64,000 nt of DNA, from contig JAJFZO010000469.1 in assembly GCA_021397835.1 (NCBI GenBank), positions 558,001-622,000 of the forward strand, given 5' to 3'. The stretch's first letter is position 1, and each line of letters begins with the position of its first letter. The stretch is from Moringa oleifera. Taxonomy: Eukaryota; Streptophyta; Magnoliopsida; Brassicales; Moringaceae. The notes under the pieces were generated by a model. It searched no databases, was not told the origin of the DNA, and was given only the letters and a program-made list of their open reading frames with translations. The position numbers and the translations under genes are program-made. Below are positions 35,701 to 49,251 of this stretch, one piece after another.

Positions 35701-38700
35701 ATAAGGTTGGGAAATGGGTTAGTACTTGCTTGAACAATCCCTACTATCATCATCACCTTATTCATCTTCTCTATCTCATCTTTCTACAGATATCGAAGGG
35801 ACGTAAATTGATTGGTGCAGTCCCTCCATGACAATAGCATGCTCATGCCACCATACACCTTCTCTGTGGAAAATCATGTGGCATATTAGACACCCTTTCA
35901 AATCGTTGCAGAACAATGCCCTCACCGTCCATGGTGGATTGTCTATGGCCTTTAGAGAAACTAACATTTTTCCCAAAGAAAGGTCTCCACAAAGTGTCAT
36001 CATGTCATTTCCCATGCAAAAACCTGTGTTTCCCAATTGGTCTAAGTAGCATCCAAGCTCTCTAACCATTGTGTGCCCAAAATCACATCCAGGCTATCCA
36101 AACTAAAAGGCAAATATTCATCCAAAATATTAATGCCTTGAAAGTGCAATTAGACTCCTTATAGATGTCCTAACCTCCAACCGTTTCCCAATCTTAGAAA
36201 TGGGTATTTACAACTTCTTCAGCAAAGTATTGGAAATAAAACTATGGGTAGCCCCATTGTTCACTAGAATCACTACTCTCTAGTCACCAATGAATCCCTC
36301 CAACTTCATGGTTTTTTATGCAAGACACATCTACATTTCTTATTTTAAATCTATTTAATTAGTTTCTCATTACTATTTTATTTTAATTCAATTTTCTAGT
36401 CTTAGTTTATTTACTTTGCTTTCTTAGTCTTTCTAGGATTCCTATTCCTAATTTATTTACTTTCTTTTTTGGCATTATAAACACCATTAAAGGCTTATGG
36501 TAATAGTTCGAAGCAGTTCAATATAATTTATCAAAATTAATTTTAGGTTTAAGATCCTATTACGATCTTTGAGTTTGTTCTTGAATATTATTTTACTTCT
36601 TCCTCGAAGCAAACCTTCTCCTGCACGAAATTGATATCAAAGTAAAGATTTTTACTTTAATCTGATAGTTACCGATGACGATGATTCTATTGAGAAATGA
36701 ATTGTAAAATGAAAATAGTGGTTTGACAAAACCAAGAAATAACTGCACGAGATTGACAAAACCTTTAACAAGTTTATGCAAATGGTGACGCATTAACTAG
36801 CGAAGAAAGACTTAATTTCATGGAGCAACGACTAAACCAGCATGATAACTACCTAAAGGATGGTAACCAGCAAGGCCTAGATCTCTTAGACTTAGCTGCA
36901 AAGAATTTTAGGGCTGCAAATTAATATGATTTGCAACTTAGACCCCAACCACCTATTGACTTAGGCTTAGGAGATGGGGGATAAACTATGGCCTGCATCA
37001 TTCAATGACTCTTGCTTGCTCCAAAAAAACTAGACAATTATCAACAACATAACATCTTTCAAACTTGATTCAGTGTTCATAATAAGGCATGTAATGCAAT
37101 TATTGACAATGGTAATTGTGAGAATATAATCTTCAAAGCTTTGGTGAAAGTATGAAATTTGAAGATTGAGAAGCATTCTTTTTTATGCAAGATTGCATGG
37201 ATTAAGAAAGGCTCAAAAGCTCAAGTGCTAGAAGTTTGCAAAGGTTCTCTATCAATCGAGAAGTATTATAAAGATGAAATTGTATGCAATGTGATGGATA
37301 TGGACGTTTGTCATATCTTATTGGAAAGACCATGATGGTATAATATCGATGCTAATTATAAAAGAGAAGAAATATGTTCATCTTTTGGTGGTTTGACAAG
37401 AAGATTGTTTTGGTACCGCAATGAAAACTTTTGGAAAGTAATTATGTTACTAAGGAAGATAAACCACTATTCATCAATATAACATGCCTAAAATACTTTG
37501 AGCAAGTCAAGGAACCAACTGTATCGTAGCACTAGAGGTAAAGCCAATCTCAAGCAACTATTTAGATTACACTCAAGATTAAGAGGAACTTGTTGATTTA
37601 CCTCATATGAATTGCCTCTTATGCAAAATATTCAACACCATATTGATTTAGCATATGGAGTTATCTTGCCAAACTTAACACATTATCGTATGAACCCAAC
37701 TAAGAACGAAAGTTGTAATGACAAGTTAATGAATTGCTTGATAAAAGCTTTATTTGTGAGAGCAAGAGTCATTGTGCAAACCTTATTTTACTTACCCCAA
37801 AGAAAAATGGCAACAGACGAACATGTGTGGGCAACCGAGCTATTGATAAAATAATAATTCATATTGACCTAATGTTTGAGTGAAAAATAGTTTTTAAAAC
37901 TACAGATAGTGTCTACGATTAGTGATGCTTTTTAGGCTATCAAACATGTCAATATATTCATGTGGTTGATGAATCGGGTTCTTTGTTTATCTATTGAAAA
38001 ATTTGTAGAAGTTTATTTTGATGATATTCTTATTTACAATAATTATGAGGAGGAGCACCATTTCACAGAAATTCTATTAGTCTTACAAGCAAATAAGTTG
38101 TACATCAATCTTAAATAGCATAACTTTATGATTGATCATCTTTTGTTCTTTGGAGTTATAGTCGAGAAAATGTTATTTAGATTGAAGTGGTAAAAGTGAA
38201 GGTAATTTCAGAAATCGAGTGTGCTTGTAACAGTATGCCTAATTGTTCTACCAAAATGATCTCTTTTGAAGTTATCTACACTAGTGTTCTAAAGGATACA
38301 ATAGATTTGCTTTATCTTCCTCTTTCACTTAACGTCAATCCTAACATTTAGGAGTTCGTTGAGTGGATTTAACACAATCAACAAGAGATGAAGAAAAATT
38401 TAGAAAAGGCTAATCTTCATTACAAGACTAATGCATACCAACATTGGTGCCTTAAGTTGTTTAATAAAAGTGATTTGGTGATGATTCAACTCCAAAAGCA
38501 TCGTTTTCTAGCTGAAACATACAATATGAATAAGAAGATTGATCTTTTCCACGTCTTTAGAATATTGGAGATAATACTTATAAGATTGATCTTTCAATTG
38601 GTATGAACATGTCTAATACTTTCAATATTGTGATATCTTTGAGTATCTCCCCCAAATGGGTTATCTTTGTAGTCATAAAACTCGAGGATGCGTTTTCTTC

Positions 38701-41700
38701 AAAATGGAAGGGATTGATGCAGTATACATCTACATTCCTATTTTAAGTTCATTTGACTTGTTTCTCATTTCTAGTTTATTTTAATTCAGTTTTCTATTCT
38801 TAGTTTATTTGCTTTACTTTCCTAGTTTTTTTAGGATTCCTATTCCTAGTTTCAGTCAATTTTCTATTCTTAGTTTATTGCTTTACTTTCCTAATCTTCT
38901 TAGGTCAATTCATTCTCTACTTTTTTATATCTTATTTTGATCTTTGAGTTTGTCATTGAGTATTATTCTATTTTTTCTCAAAGCAAACCTTTTACTGCAC
39001 CAATATCTCCAATTTAAAGAATAAATTTGATAAATTGTATTGCAATGAATCTTTAAATAGCATTTGTAATGCCAACAATAAAAGAACTGAACTAGGAATA
39101 GAAAACTAAGAAGACTAGGAAAGAAAATTAAATTTGATAAATTATACTGAACTGGCCTAAGAAGACTAGGAAAGCAAAGCAATAAACTAATAATAGAAAA
39201 TTGACTTAACTATGAATAAGAAACATAAAAAAACTAGAAAGCAAAACAGATAAACCAAGAATAGAAAACTGAATAAAATAAAATAAAAATAAAAAATTAA
39301 TCAAATAAACTTAAAATAGGAAAGGTAAGTATGTGTTGCATCAGTTTTAGACGAAGTCAAACCCACCAATGAATTTGATGAAACCTCCACAAGTGGCACT
39401 AACTCAGTGTTGTCTAGATTGCACACAAAATTTTCCTCTTCTCGTTGTTCTTCACCTGCCACTATCAATTCCTCCTTGTCTAGCATCAGCAAAATCTGCA
39501 ACTCCTGTTTCTTACAAGGATGATCGATGGAATACTTTTTATCACATTTGTAACATAACTCTTTCTCTTTTTTATCCTAGACCTCTGTGTCAGTTAAGTC
39601 GCTAAAAGTCCCCTATCTTCTTTTTTGTTGATTGTTTCACTTACCATAGTGGGTCTTTACTGATTGTTAGGACTAAATCCACTTTGCACAAATTTGACTG
39701 TCCACCTGTTTCTATTACCTAAAGACCCAAAGGGGTATTTAGGTGGGTTCAACATTGATTCTTGTCTTCTATTTTTTGTGCCAACTATAGCTCACCCTAA
39801 ATCGTTGGGCTCTAAAATGCAAACCTCAGATCATATCTCCAGTTTCAACTTGTTAATGAACTGGCTTTCAAAAACATTTTTGGAGACATTATCAAGGGGG
39901 CCTGTTAGCATTTCAAACTTCAGGTGATACTCTTTCACCGTTCCATCTCGCTTGAGAGCAAGAAATTGTTCACATAGAGATCCTTCATATAAAGGTTGGA
40001 ATCTCTTCAAGATTTGTCCCTTCAATTCCTCCTTGTGGCTAATCGTTCTTCTGTTGTTCTCTCATTGATACCACTTCAAGGCATCTCCTTCAAACCCGAT
40101 GATTGCCGCCTCCAATCGATTCAAGGAGAAATAGTGTTCAGTTTTCAACACCCAACCGCCATGATTCGTCCCGTCAAAACTCGGCATCTCCAATTTTTGA
40201 AATCGATAACCAGCTTGGGATCTAACAAACGGGGATGCTCCACCGCTTCTTAGCGTTCCAACAGCTACCGAACCTACCTCGCCTCCCTCCTTGGTCCTAC
40301 CCGAAGATGCCGCAATCTTGAGAGACTCCTCTTGAGTCTTAATTAGATGATCAAATCGCTTAATAAGCATTTGCATTTCATCCTTTAGTGATGTCCTTAT
40401 GGAGCTCTTCCTGCACAGCTCTGATCACATCCCCCACGGTATCTATTTGAGGTGCAACTGTTCTTTGCAGCCATTCCCAAGATTATTGCTCGGATAACAG
40501 ATTGGTACGCACTTGCTAGAATTTGAGAGAAACACTCGAAGGAAATGAGATGGTATTTATGAAATAGAGCAAATCATACAAGTGATTCCAAGTATTCCAG
40601 AGACTTGGATCTCTCCCAAGAACCACAGCTAACAGAAGATGAAGCTACATTGCCTCCACCCATGGCTCTTACCTGACTATATAAGCTCACACAGTCCCAT
40701 CCATACAACCTAGTCCCACGCCTAACAAACCAGCCACATAACTTCTAGATGAATCTAACTAACTCATCTCCATCCCAATTGTTTGTAGAGAAATGTCTAT
40801 TAAGTAGAGCCAGCTAATTCATCTTACACCAGGAGTATGTAAACCTGACCTGAGGACTATCAGTTAATATAAGCTTTGCATTTAGTTTGAATTGGGTTTG
40901 GGTTGAGTGAGTATGTACACACATATACATATATATATGTGTGTGTGTCTGTGTATACACACCCACAGAATGAAGATTCCTTAAACCTATTTATCCCTCC
41001 CCATCTCCGTCCCCATTAGGGACAGGTCCCTTTGACACCCCAAAGTGGGAGAGAGAGGGGATGGTATAAACACCAAACACCACTTCAGTTCCACTAATGG
41101 CTCTGTTTCAGAAAGTTGATACGAATATTTGTATGGCTTAAGGACACATGGTCCTACAGATGTATGCAAAAAGAGAAAGAAAATATAAAAAATAAAATAA
41201 AATTGAAGCAGCTTAATGAGTACCTATTGTTGCATCATGCAAGCATGCACGACAAACAGCATTTATTAAAACAAAAAAAAAAGGTTCCTCAATTGAGCAT
41301 TTAATAAACCGCAAATCTAACCAAATAATAAGCAGAATAACAAGATAATTCTGCAAGAAAACATTCTGCAACAACAATAATGATCTAAATTCTTTGTGAA
41401 AGCAATTTAAATAAGATTTTATGGGAAAAGTTATCATGACAATTATTTTAATTAACTAGGAGTAAAGCAAATAGTATTTACCAGTGCAGCAACATGTGCT
41501 TCTTTTAAAATATTGCCATCTATTTCCAATCTAGCAACAGGAAACTCTGGAAGGTGTCCTGACTGTTTTTTGCCAAGTAGGTCACCAGGTCCACGCAGAA
41601 GAAGATCCATGTTTGCCAAGTAAAACCCATCTGATGAGCTTTCTAATACCTTCAGACGGCTTAGGCTACCGGTAGTAGATGCTACTAATATACATTTAGA

Positions 41701-44700
41701 CTTCCTGACTCCACGTCCAACTCGTCCTCGAAGTTGGTGTAACTGAGCTATTCCAAATCTCTCAGCATTCATAACAACCATCAAAGATGCATCTGGGACA
41801 TCAACGCCTATCTCAATCACCTGAGTGGAAAGCAATATATGTGTGTCTCCAGATCTAAACCGTTTCAATGCTTCATCCTTTTCATCACTCCTCATTCTTC
41901 CATGTAATAAGCCACAGCTATACCCCTGAAATCTGTGTGACATATCTTCAAGGTCAGCTGAAGCAGCACGAAGCTGAGGCAGCTGCTCAGATTGTTCAAT
42001 AACTGGATATACAAGATAGACTTTGCCTCCGGCTTCTAGTTCTTCCAGCATCATCTGTTGCCAATTATATTTTCAGTACAAAAAGAGATTTAAAGAGAAA
42101 GGAAGTAGGCAAATAATTGTCATCACTAGGACATTAACACATTTCGCAATATATCATCTTTAAATGAAACAATTGAACCTTTCAATTATCGTCGCAAGTG
42201 CCAAAGAATATGTAAATGAACATTTTTAAGGAGGATGAACTGTATACAGTCTCTATGGCACAGAAAATGCATCTGCGCAGAACAAATCATTGTATCAGAA
42301 TTTCAGGAGCAATCTGCTTTGATCAACTCATATTTCTGTGACACATGGGCGACTTTAATTATATGCTTGGTATTCATATTAAAGTTACAATAACAGGGCA
42401 TGTTATAAGAAGAAAACTGAACCATGTTTCTCTAAAATCTCTCTTTCCTACTGAATTTCTTTCACTGAGTGGTAGGAAAATTCAGATTTTCAAATGCCAT
42501 ACATTTTTCGCATTAATTAAGAAACAAATAAATTATTCATATTCTTCAGAGAAGTTTGTCAGAAGACTACCTAGCATTTGCATGTGGTTTTCTGGCTTCC
42601 AAAAGCAGGTAAAAGTGCTTTTTAATGCTAAGAAAAGTAATCTGGCAGTGTTTCAGCTACCCAACAATTATAGGTGTTACAGTAACAGGACCATTACCAT
42701 GTAGACTTTCTCAAAGCCCTTGTCATTCCCTTCAAAAATATATGTCTTGACTGGCGTTCTTCCAGGAGGCAGGTCAGTTATCTGTAATTGGACCAATCAA
42801 AGAATTATGACAAGATGATGATAAGCAGTTGAGTTTCAGAACCCAAATAAGAGCCACTTTTATACAAACTAGTAGCAGAAACTTGCAATTTCAGAACCCA
42901 CAAAGGAAGGAAGCTCTGATCCCACAAGCTTCACTCCATTTGAGGTATTAAGCATCTCAATTTACTAGACATGCTCAAGTCATCATTGAGATAAAAGAAT
43001 ATCCATGGCCTAATATTAAAGCAATTGTTCACAAAGTAATAGCAAAAGAAAAAAGTTCCATTCAATAAGGATATCAACTATAAAATGCCCTCCTTCAGAT
43101 CTCAAAACAAATTCTTTCAAAGAACAAAATAAATTATTGAAAACCAAAAGGGCAGACTTAATTATACAAGATGCACCTTCAAGAGCAAGGAAGAAGAGAA
43201 AGATATCCGGACTAATTGATTGTGCTTATCCTATTTGAAAGAAAAAGTTGCTCAGCCTCATGAAACAGAAAATTTGACATTAAATTACTTAGGAAACACA
43301 AATCATCCTTGCTTGTAATTGTAAAACGAGCAAACCTACCTGCGTCAGAGACATATCCCCATACAAAGCCAGAGCAAGTGTCCTCGGGATGGGAGTAGCT
43401 GACATGGCAAGAACATGAGGAGCCATACAAGCATCACCTTTTGAGGACCCATCAGAAGTAGTTGCTGTCAGTCTTGAACTCACGGAGGTATATAACTGCA
43501 GGTATTAGGTGTCTCAATCATGTAAATTTGTAAGATGAATAGCATGATAAAGCCAACCATAAGTAGAAATGACCACTATGTTAATTCTTCCTATACTTTT
43601 GTAGCTTTTGGGAAAAAAAAATCCAGAAAACTAAAGAAACAAATAAGAACCTTAAGATGAAAAAGTGAATAGGACAAATATTGTGATGGACAAAATACAT
43701 ATGTCAGTCAAGTTACCAACTGAAACCTTGCAAGGTCAGGTTTGCATAGTCCGTAAATTCTACATACATTGATTATCTTGAGTCTTGAGGTTCCAATTGA
43801 TAATTTAACAATGCTTGATCATGCCAAGGTATAATTGTACAATCAATCAACAAGAAAAAGGAACTTTTCACGGATATATATTGAATTTTCAAGGAAATTT
43901 CGGTCATGGTTTACAAAATTCACATAGCTTGTAAATCAACATATTTATCTTTATACCAAAAGTAATAACGCATATGTGGAATTTTAAGTTGAAAGTAGTT
44001 CGGTTGAGGCTATTAAAGCTGCAGATTATGACCTTTCTTTGGTTTTAAATTTAGTTGTCATTTTGACAATTATTGACTCAGTACTATGCTTAAGAAGATT
44101 AACTGGACATCCTTTCTCCTATTTGATGCTAAATTCAAGAACTGCATACAAAATCAGTGTTCACAGTACTTATGCAAAATGAAATAACTAGTTTAAATTT
44201 CTTTAGAACACTGACAGATATTAATAAATACTCAACTCAAAGTGATCCAACTCAGTTAAGTGTTAATGTCAAACTAGTTGCTGTTGGCTACGTTAATCAT
44301 TTTTCTTCAATCTTCCCAGTTCACATTTATTTTCTATGATTATTTGATTGTCACCCTACTGCATTGTTAGGTCCACACAGAAGCCTAATTAGTCAACTCT
44401 GGCAGCACGTGGAATGAAGTATTAGCATTTAAATATATATATTGGTAAACTTATGTTGGCTCTGTCTCTATCAGTTTACCCTCTAAGAAAACCAAGCACT
44501 CAAACTATCTTCCATATAGTATGAGAAGAAAAGATTCCATAAAATCCCAGTTTCCTAGTATGTCATCATGCAAAATCCATTGCTTAATTATGGGTGTTAA
44601 GTCCACATGCAAAGTTCATTAGTTGAGTCAAGCAGGCATGTCAAAGAGAGTGTTAGGGTTTGACTACATATTGGACTCATTAATATCAATGAACTGCAGA

Positions 44701-45726
44701 GACAATAAACATAATATATCAAAGTGGATTGCTAATTTCGCAAGATGACAAGCTCCTGACCAATATCACCAAATCTCACCTGCTAAAATAATTATGAAAA
44801 ACCAATTTATTATGAGGAATGCAAGTATGATTGTCTGAAGATGAAGAACTACCCAAAAATCCTAGTACAATGTTTGAGAAGAAAATGACCCCAATGCAAA
44901 AAAATCAAATGATATCATATAGTTTCTTGTGCTTTTTCTATAGAAATGAGATCCATAATCGCAGCAAAAGTAGACAACCTTACTGTTAAACCTTCCTCTC
45001 TGGATAACACCAAAACGATGTTGCTCATCTACCACAGCAATTCGTAAAGTAGAGAACTCCAGATTTTCAGCAATTAAACTGTGAGTTCCAATGACCATGG
45101 AGACGTCTCCTGATTGAAGATCCTGTTACCAGTGAGTCAAAGATAAGTGTCTCAAAATTATCATATGCAATAGAAATGTAATGGAAAATTATGCGTGCCT
45201 TACGAATCATCCGTGACTGTTTTGATGGGGTTGAACCTGTAAGTAAAGCAACAGATGGTTTGGACTGAACTGCTTCCATTTTTTCTAGCAGATCACACAA
45301 GTGCTCATAGTGCTGGACTGCAAGCAACTCAGTTGGAACCATGAAAGCTGCCTGCAAATAGGAAAAGCTAAAGCTAATCATCAAATCTACGTAAGGAGAT
45401 CCCAGAATTAGTTAATAACAGAGTACCAAATTTAAAATGCCAACTTTGAGATGTAAAGAAACAAACATATACACTTTGAAACAATATAATTTACGGTAAA
45501 CAATACTACCTATAATGAAAAGAAACTGTAGAAGTTACTAAATAGATGTATAGGATTGCATAATATAACTTGGCATGTAATGAAGAGGCCTGGATGAATG
45601 ACCACATAAGGAGGAATGGCATGAGAGGTAGATCTTAGAAAGGAGGCACATGATTGGGAGGTTCTTTAAGAGGATTTATACTGTCTGTCTTGATACAGAG
45701 AGTGAGGATGCAGTTGAGTTTTTGGC

Positions 45727-45782
<56 letters not shown>

Positions 45783-48700
45783 GAAGGGGGAAGGGGGAAA
45801 GGTATGCCACAAGGAAGTATTCAGTTGAATCATGTTTCATGGTGTTAGGGAGGTCCCAACAACAAGGTGGGGATCAACGGTTTCTGTGAAAACTTATTTG
45901 GAAGGTCAAGGCCCTGCCTAAGGTGGCTTTCCTTACATGGAATGCGGCATGAAGTAAACCCCTAGCCATTGAAAATTTACAAAGAAGAGGGAAAGTGATG
46001 GTAAATAGGTGATTTCTTTGTAAAAAGCAGGGGGAGATGGTCAATCGTATTCTGCTATGGTGTAGCTAGGCCAGAGGTGTGTGGGATAAGGTGTTGTCTG
46101 TATTGCGACAGCAATGGATGGTGTCTGGGTCTGTTGTGGAAGAGTTGGCAGCTTAAAAGGACATATTTTGTACCTAAAGTCAAGAGAAAAATTGTACGAC
46201 TAGTTCCTTCAGCTATTTTTTGGATAGTGTGGCGGGAGAGGAACGGAAAGGGCTTTTGAGGGGGTGGAAACTCACTCAAGATGATTAAGGACAGATTGGG
46301 GTTGTTATTGAATTTCAAGGGAACAGGTAAATATGGTGTAAATGGTGTTCATATGGTGGAGTTATTAGAACTCTTACTATGTAATTCAATTGTATAGCAT
46401 AGCAACTCTTGGTACTCCATTTACACTAATATGATTTTGTTTCTAATAGAAAAAAAAAAAAATTGTAGAGTGACCAACCTGATAACCAGAGCCAATGACC
46501 TCCATGCATGCCAAGAAAGCAACCACAGTTTTCCCACATCCAACATCACCCTGGAAAGAGGTACCAACGAATTAGCATATTAGGATCTTCTTCATTTTTC
46601 AATAAATTTATCGCAAATGGCAACAAAGTGACTCAACTTAAGATCTAACTTATATCAAACTATTTGTTTTTTTTTTCTTGTAGACATAAATCAACTTAAG
46701 CTAAGGTAATGTAAAATAGTTCCCCTTATTTCGTAATGTTTCCAATATCACAGCAGACTCAAAAGCTTCATTAAAGGATCAAAAGGGATGCTTTCAAGGT
46801 CCATGATCTGATTGAGTACAAATCAACATCATCAACAGTTGAGCTAACATTTCACTTCTATTTCCTTCTTGGGATTGTATTGTAGTAGAGATGCAATCTT
46901 TCACCACAGCAGACAGCTGTTGAAGGTACACTTGTCCTTTTTCCTTTTTTTTTTCTTTATTTGAAAAGTAATAATAATTAATAGAGGTCATATATGTACC
47001 AAAAAGAGATACAAAATCAAAGCTAGCCCATCGAAATCCACTTCATCAGAAGAAACAATAAATTGCTACTATGATAAATACCAATCACACCCTGAGACCT
47101 TGATCCTGTAAATTATCTCCCACCACAACCACGCAGTTCATGATGTTCACAGTGTTTTCTTGCCATTTCCTATACCCTCCTTTGAAATTACTTTTAGTCA
47201 ATCTCACTTATGAAAATAAACCTACCAGGCAGAAAACACATGCAAAAAAACCAGAAATCTTGCTTCATATATTCGGCTGATGAGAAAATTTATTTTAGCC
47301 CACATGATCGGCTGGGTCAATGTGCGTAATACACAGGTAGCAACATGAGGTAGAAGTAAAACCAACGACTTTTACGGAGGCAATACATCACATGATGACC
47401 ATACCCTCCAATGTTAAGCTATATACCAAGAAGAGAAAGAAACAAATATCTAAAGCCTTTACTTGTTAATCACAACAGAAAGAGATGAAAAAGCTCTCCT
47501 ACGTTTTTCAAGTGAACTATAGTAAAACTTTTTAGAGTTTTTTATTTCAAGAATAAGCATCCATGCAAATTGAAAGAGATTGCAGACTGTAGGAAAAGAT
47601 TTATTTATCTGTCTCACATACAACGAGATACATAGCATACACAGTGAGTGTGATTAGCCAATTCATGCATAGCCCAAGGGAAGTTCATCTTCAAACAACT
47701 CATCTAATGTTATAGTATCTCAAAGGTACACCAAGAAATGATATTTTATTAAAAAAATGGAGGTTTGTTAATTGAGGCATATACAAATACAAACTATGTT
47801 GAATTAGTGGTTGACAGGAGGTCAACCACAGGATATTGCACCTTTCTTGATGTTAATCTTGTGACATGGAGGAGCAAGAAACAAAAATGTGATAGCTCGG
47901 CTAGTGCAGAAGCAAAATTTCGAGCAATAGCTCAAGGTGTGTGCGAATTACATTGGTTGAAGATTATTTTGTAAGATTGAAAATTGAAGTGAGATGACCT
48001 TACGAGACTTTATTGTGATAATAAGTCTACAATTAGTGTAGCTCACAACCGGTACAACATGATTGAACAAACACTTGAAATTGATACACTTCATAACGGC
48101 GAAATTGGAGACGAGGTTGACTTAGACCCCTTACATGTCCACGGCCAACGATGTACTAATTAAAAAGTTAAATACCTCAGTGTTCAGAGTGTTATATCCA
48201 AGTTGAAAATGAAAAGCACATATCCTCCAGCTTGAGGGGAAGTGTGAAAAAAACGTGATTGATGGCTTGTATCAGTTTGTATCTCCAGAATTAGACTGAT
48301 GATTCGTTTTCTATTTTGTCAAGATATCTCGTAAATCATTGGATCATTTTGTTAGGATATCCAATAAATCATGGAAAGTGATATAACCTAGATACTTCCC
48401 TATCCTCTATGGTAGCATTATTATATATAGCTAATTCTCTATATGTAATATACAAGGCAAAAAATTCAGTCAATTGTTTCTTAATTTTTGACACAAATTA
48501 TATAAAATGAAAGAACACAAAAGACTATATGATGATGAAGAACAACAATATTCACTTAAATTTCAAAACCTGCAAAAGCCGATTCATTGGAACCTGTCGC
48601 TTTAGATCCCATATTATTTCTGAAACAGCACTTAGTTGACTAGAAGTGAGGGAATATGGAAGAGCCTTCAAAAATTCCCGGGTGAGACTAGACCATTCCT

Positions 48701-49185
48701 CCACATAAATGGCATTAACTTCAGGTTTTCTGTACTTATCCAGCAATCCATCTTTCTCTATTTGTGTGCCGAGCCCTTCCAGCATTTGGAATAAGCGTCC
48801 CAACTGCGAAAGATAAATTTGATAATTAATGTTTATATGTGGGCATGCATAAATAAGCAGAAGTTTCTGACTGAAGCCTATAGAAAGGGATAAATAACTA
48901 GCGACTTCGAAAATTAATAGCAAACTGCTGACCGGGAATAATGCGCTAAAATATCATTACAGCTTTTTTCATCTAAGAACAATAGTTCACAATCCAAGCC
49001 ATGTCTCCACTATCAAAGAAGGGTAATGTTGCAACCGCAACCAGATCTCTGGTACAAATATCTCCAATTCAAACTCAGTATGTGCAACCAAAATGTATTT
49101 AACCATTAATCAGCAAATAAGCCTTTAATAACTTGGTGATGAAAATATTGTACAAGATTAAGTAAATAAATAAATAAATAAATAA

Positions 49186-49251
<66 letters not shown>

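Larger units (their letters stand above)
36316..39343. mobile_element. Nested gypsy-type element with three LTRs, one inverted
   Basis: The unit is bounded by the 5-bp duplication GTTTT (36311-36315 and 39344-39348) and interrupts the minus-strand gypsy. Inside, a plus-strand LTR (to about 36625) is followed by a primer-site-like TTGATATCAAAG, gypsy protease and RT fragments, a purine tract (AAAATGGAAGGGA), a second plus-strand LTR (38715-38999) and then a third, truncated LTR in minus orientation ending TGTTGCATCA at 39343. Thus both outer ends are LTR 5' ends. The internal region is about 2.1 kb and heavily deleted, so the element is non-autonomous. Confidence 0.75.
33208..40862 (-). mobile_element. 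Ty3/gypsy LTR retrotransposon, decayed, in RecG last intron
   Basis: Direct LTRs (about 40503-40862 and 33208-33551) bracket gag-pol pieces on the minus strand, the same sense as RecG. After the 5' LTR the sequence TGTTATCCGAGC resembles the tRNA-iMet primer site with two changes. A purine-rich tract (33552-33572) precedes the 3' LTR. Gag, protease, reverse transcriptase, integrase and a tail beginning [16 protein letters not shown] are in the usual Ty3 order, all broken by stops and frameshifts. A second element (36316-39343) interrupts it in the protease region. No target duplication could be matched. The LTR copies are clearly diverged, so this is an old insertion. Confidence 0.85.

Noticed and set aside
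33203..40867. 5-bp target duplication for the outer gypsy element
   Set aside because: Flanks CAGAA and GTTAA do not match under the chosen LTR limits, so none is claimed.
42345..42704. 119-codon plus-strand frame
   Set aside because: It is antisense to a RecG intron and the edge of exon h, has no domain, and is probably chance.
45650..45889. Gly-rich plus-strand reading frames
   Set aside because: They run through the poly-G tract inside a decayed LINE.
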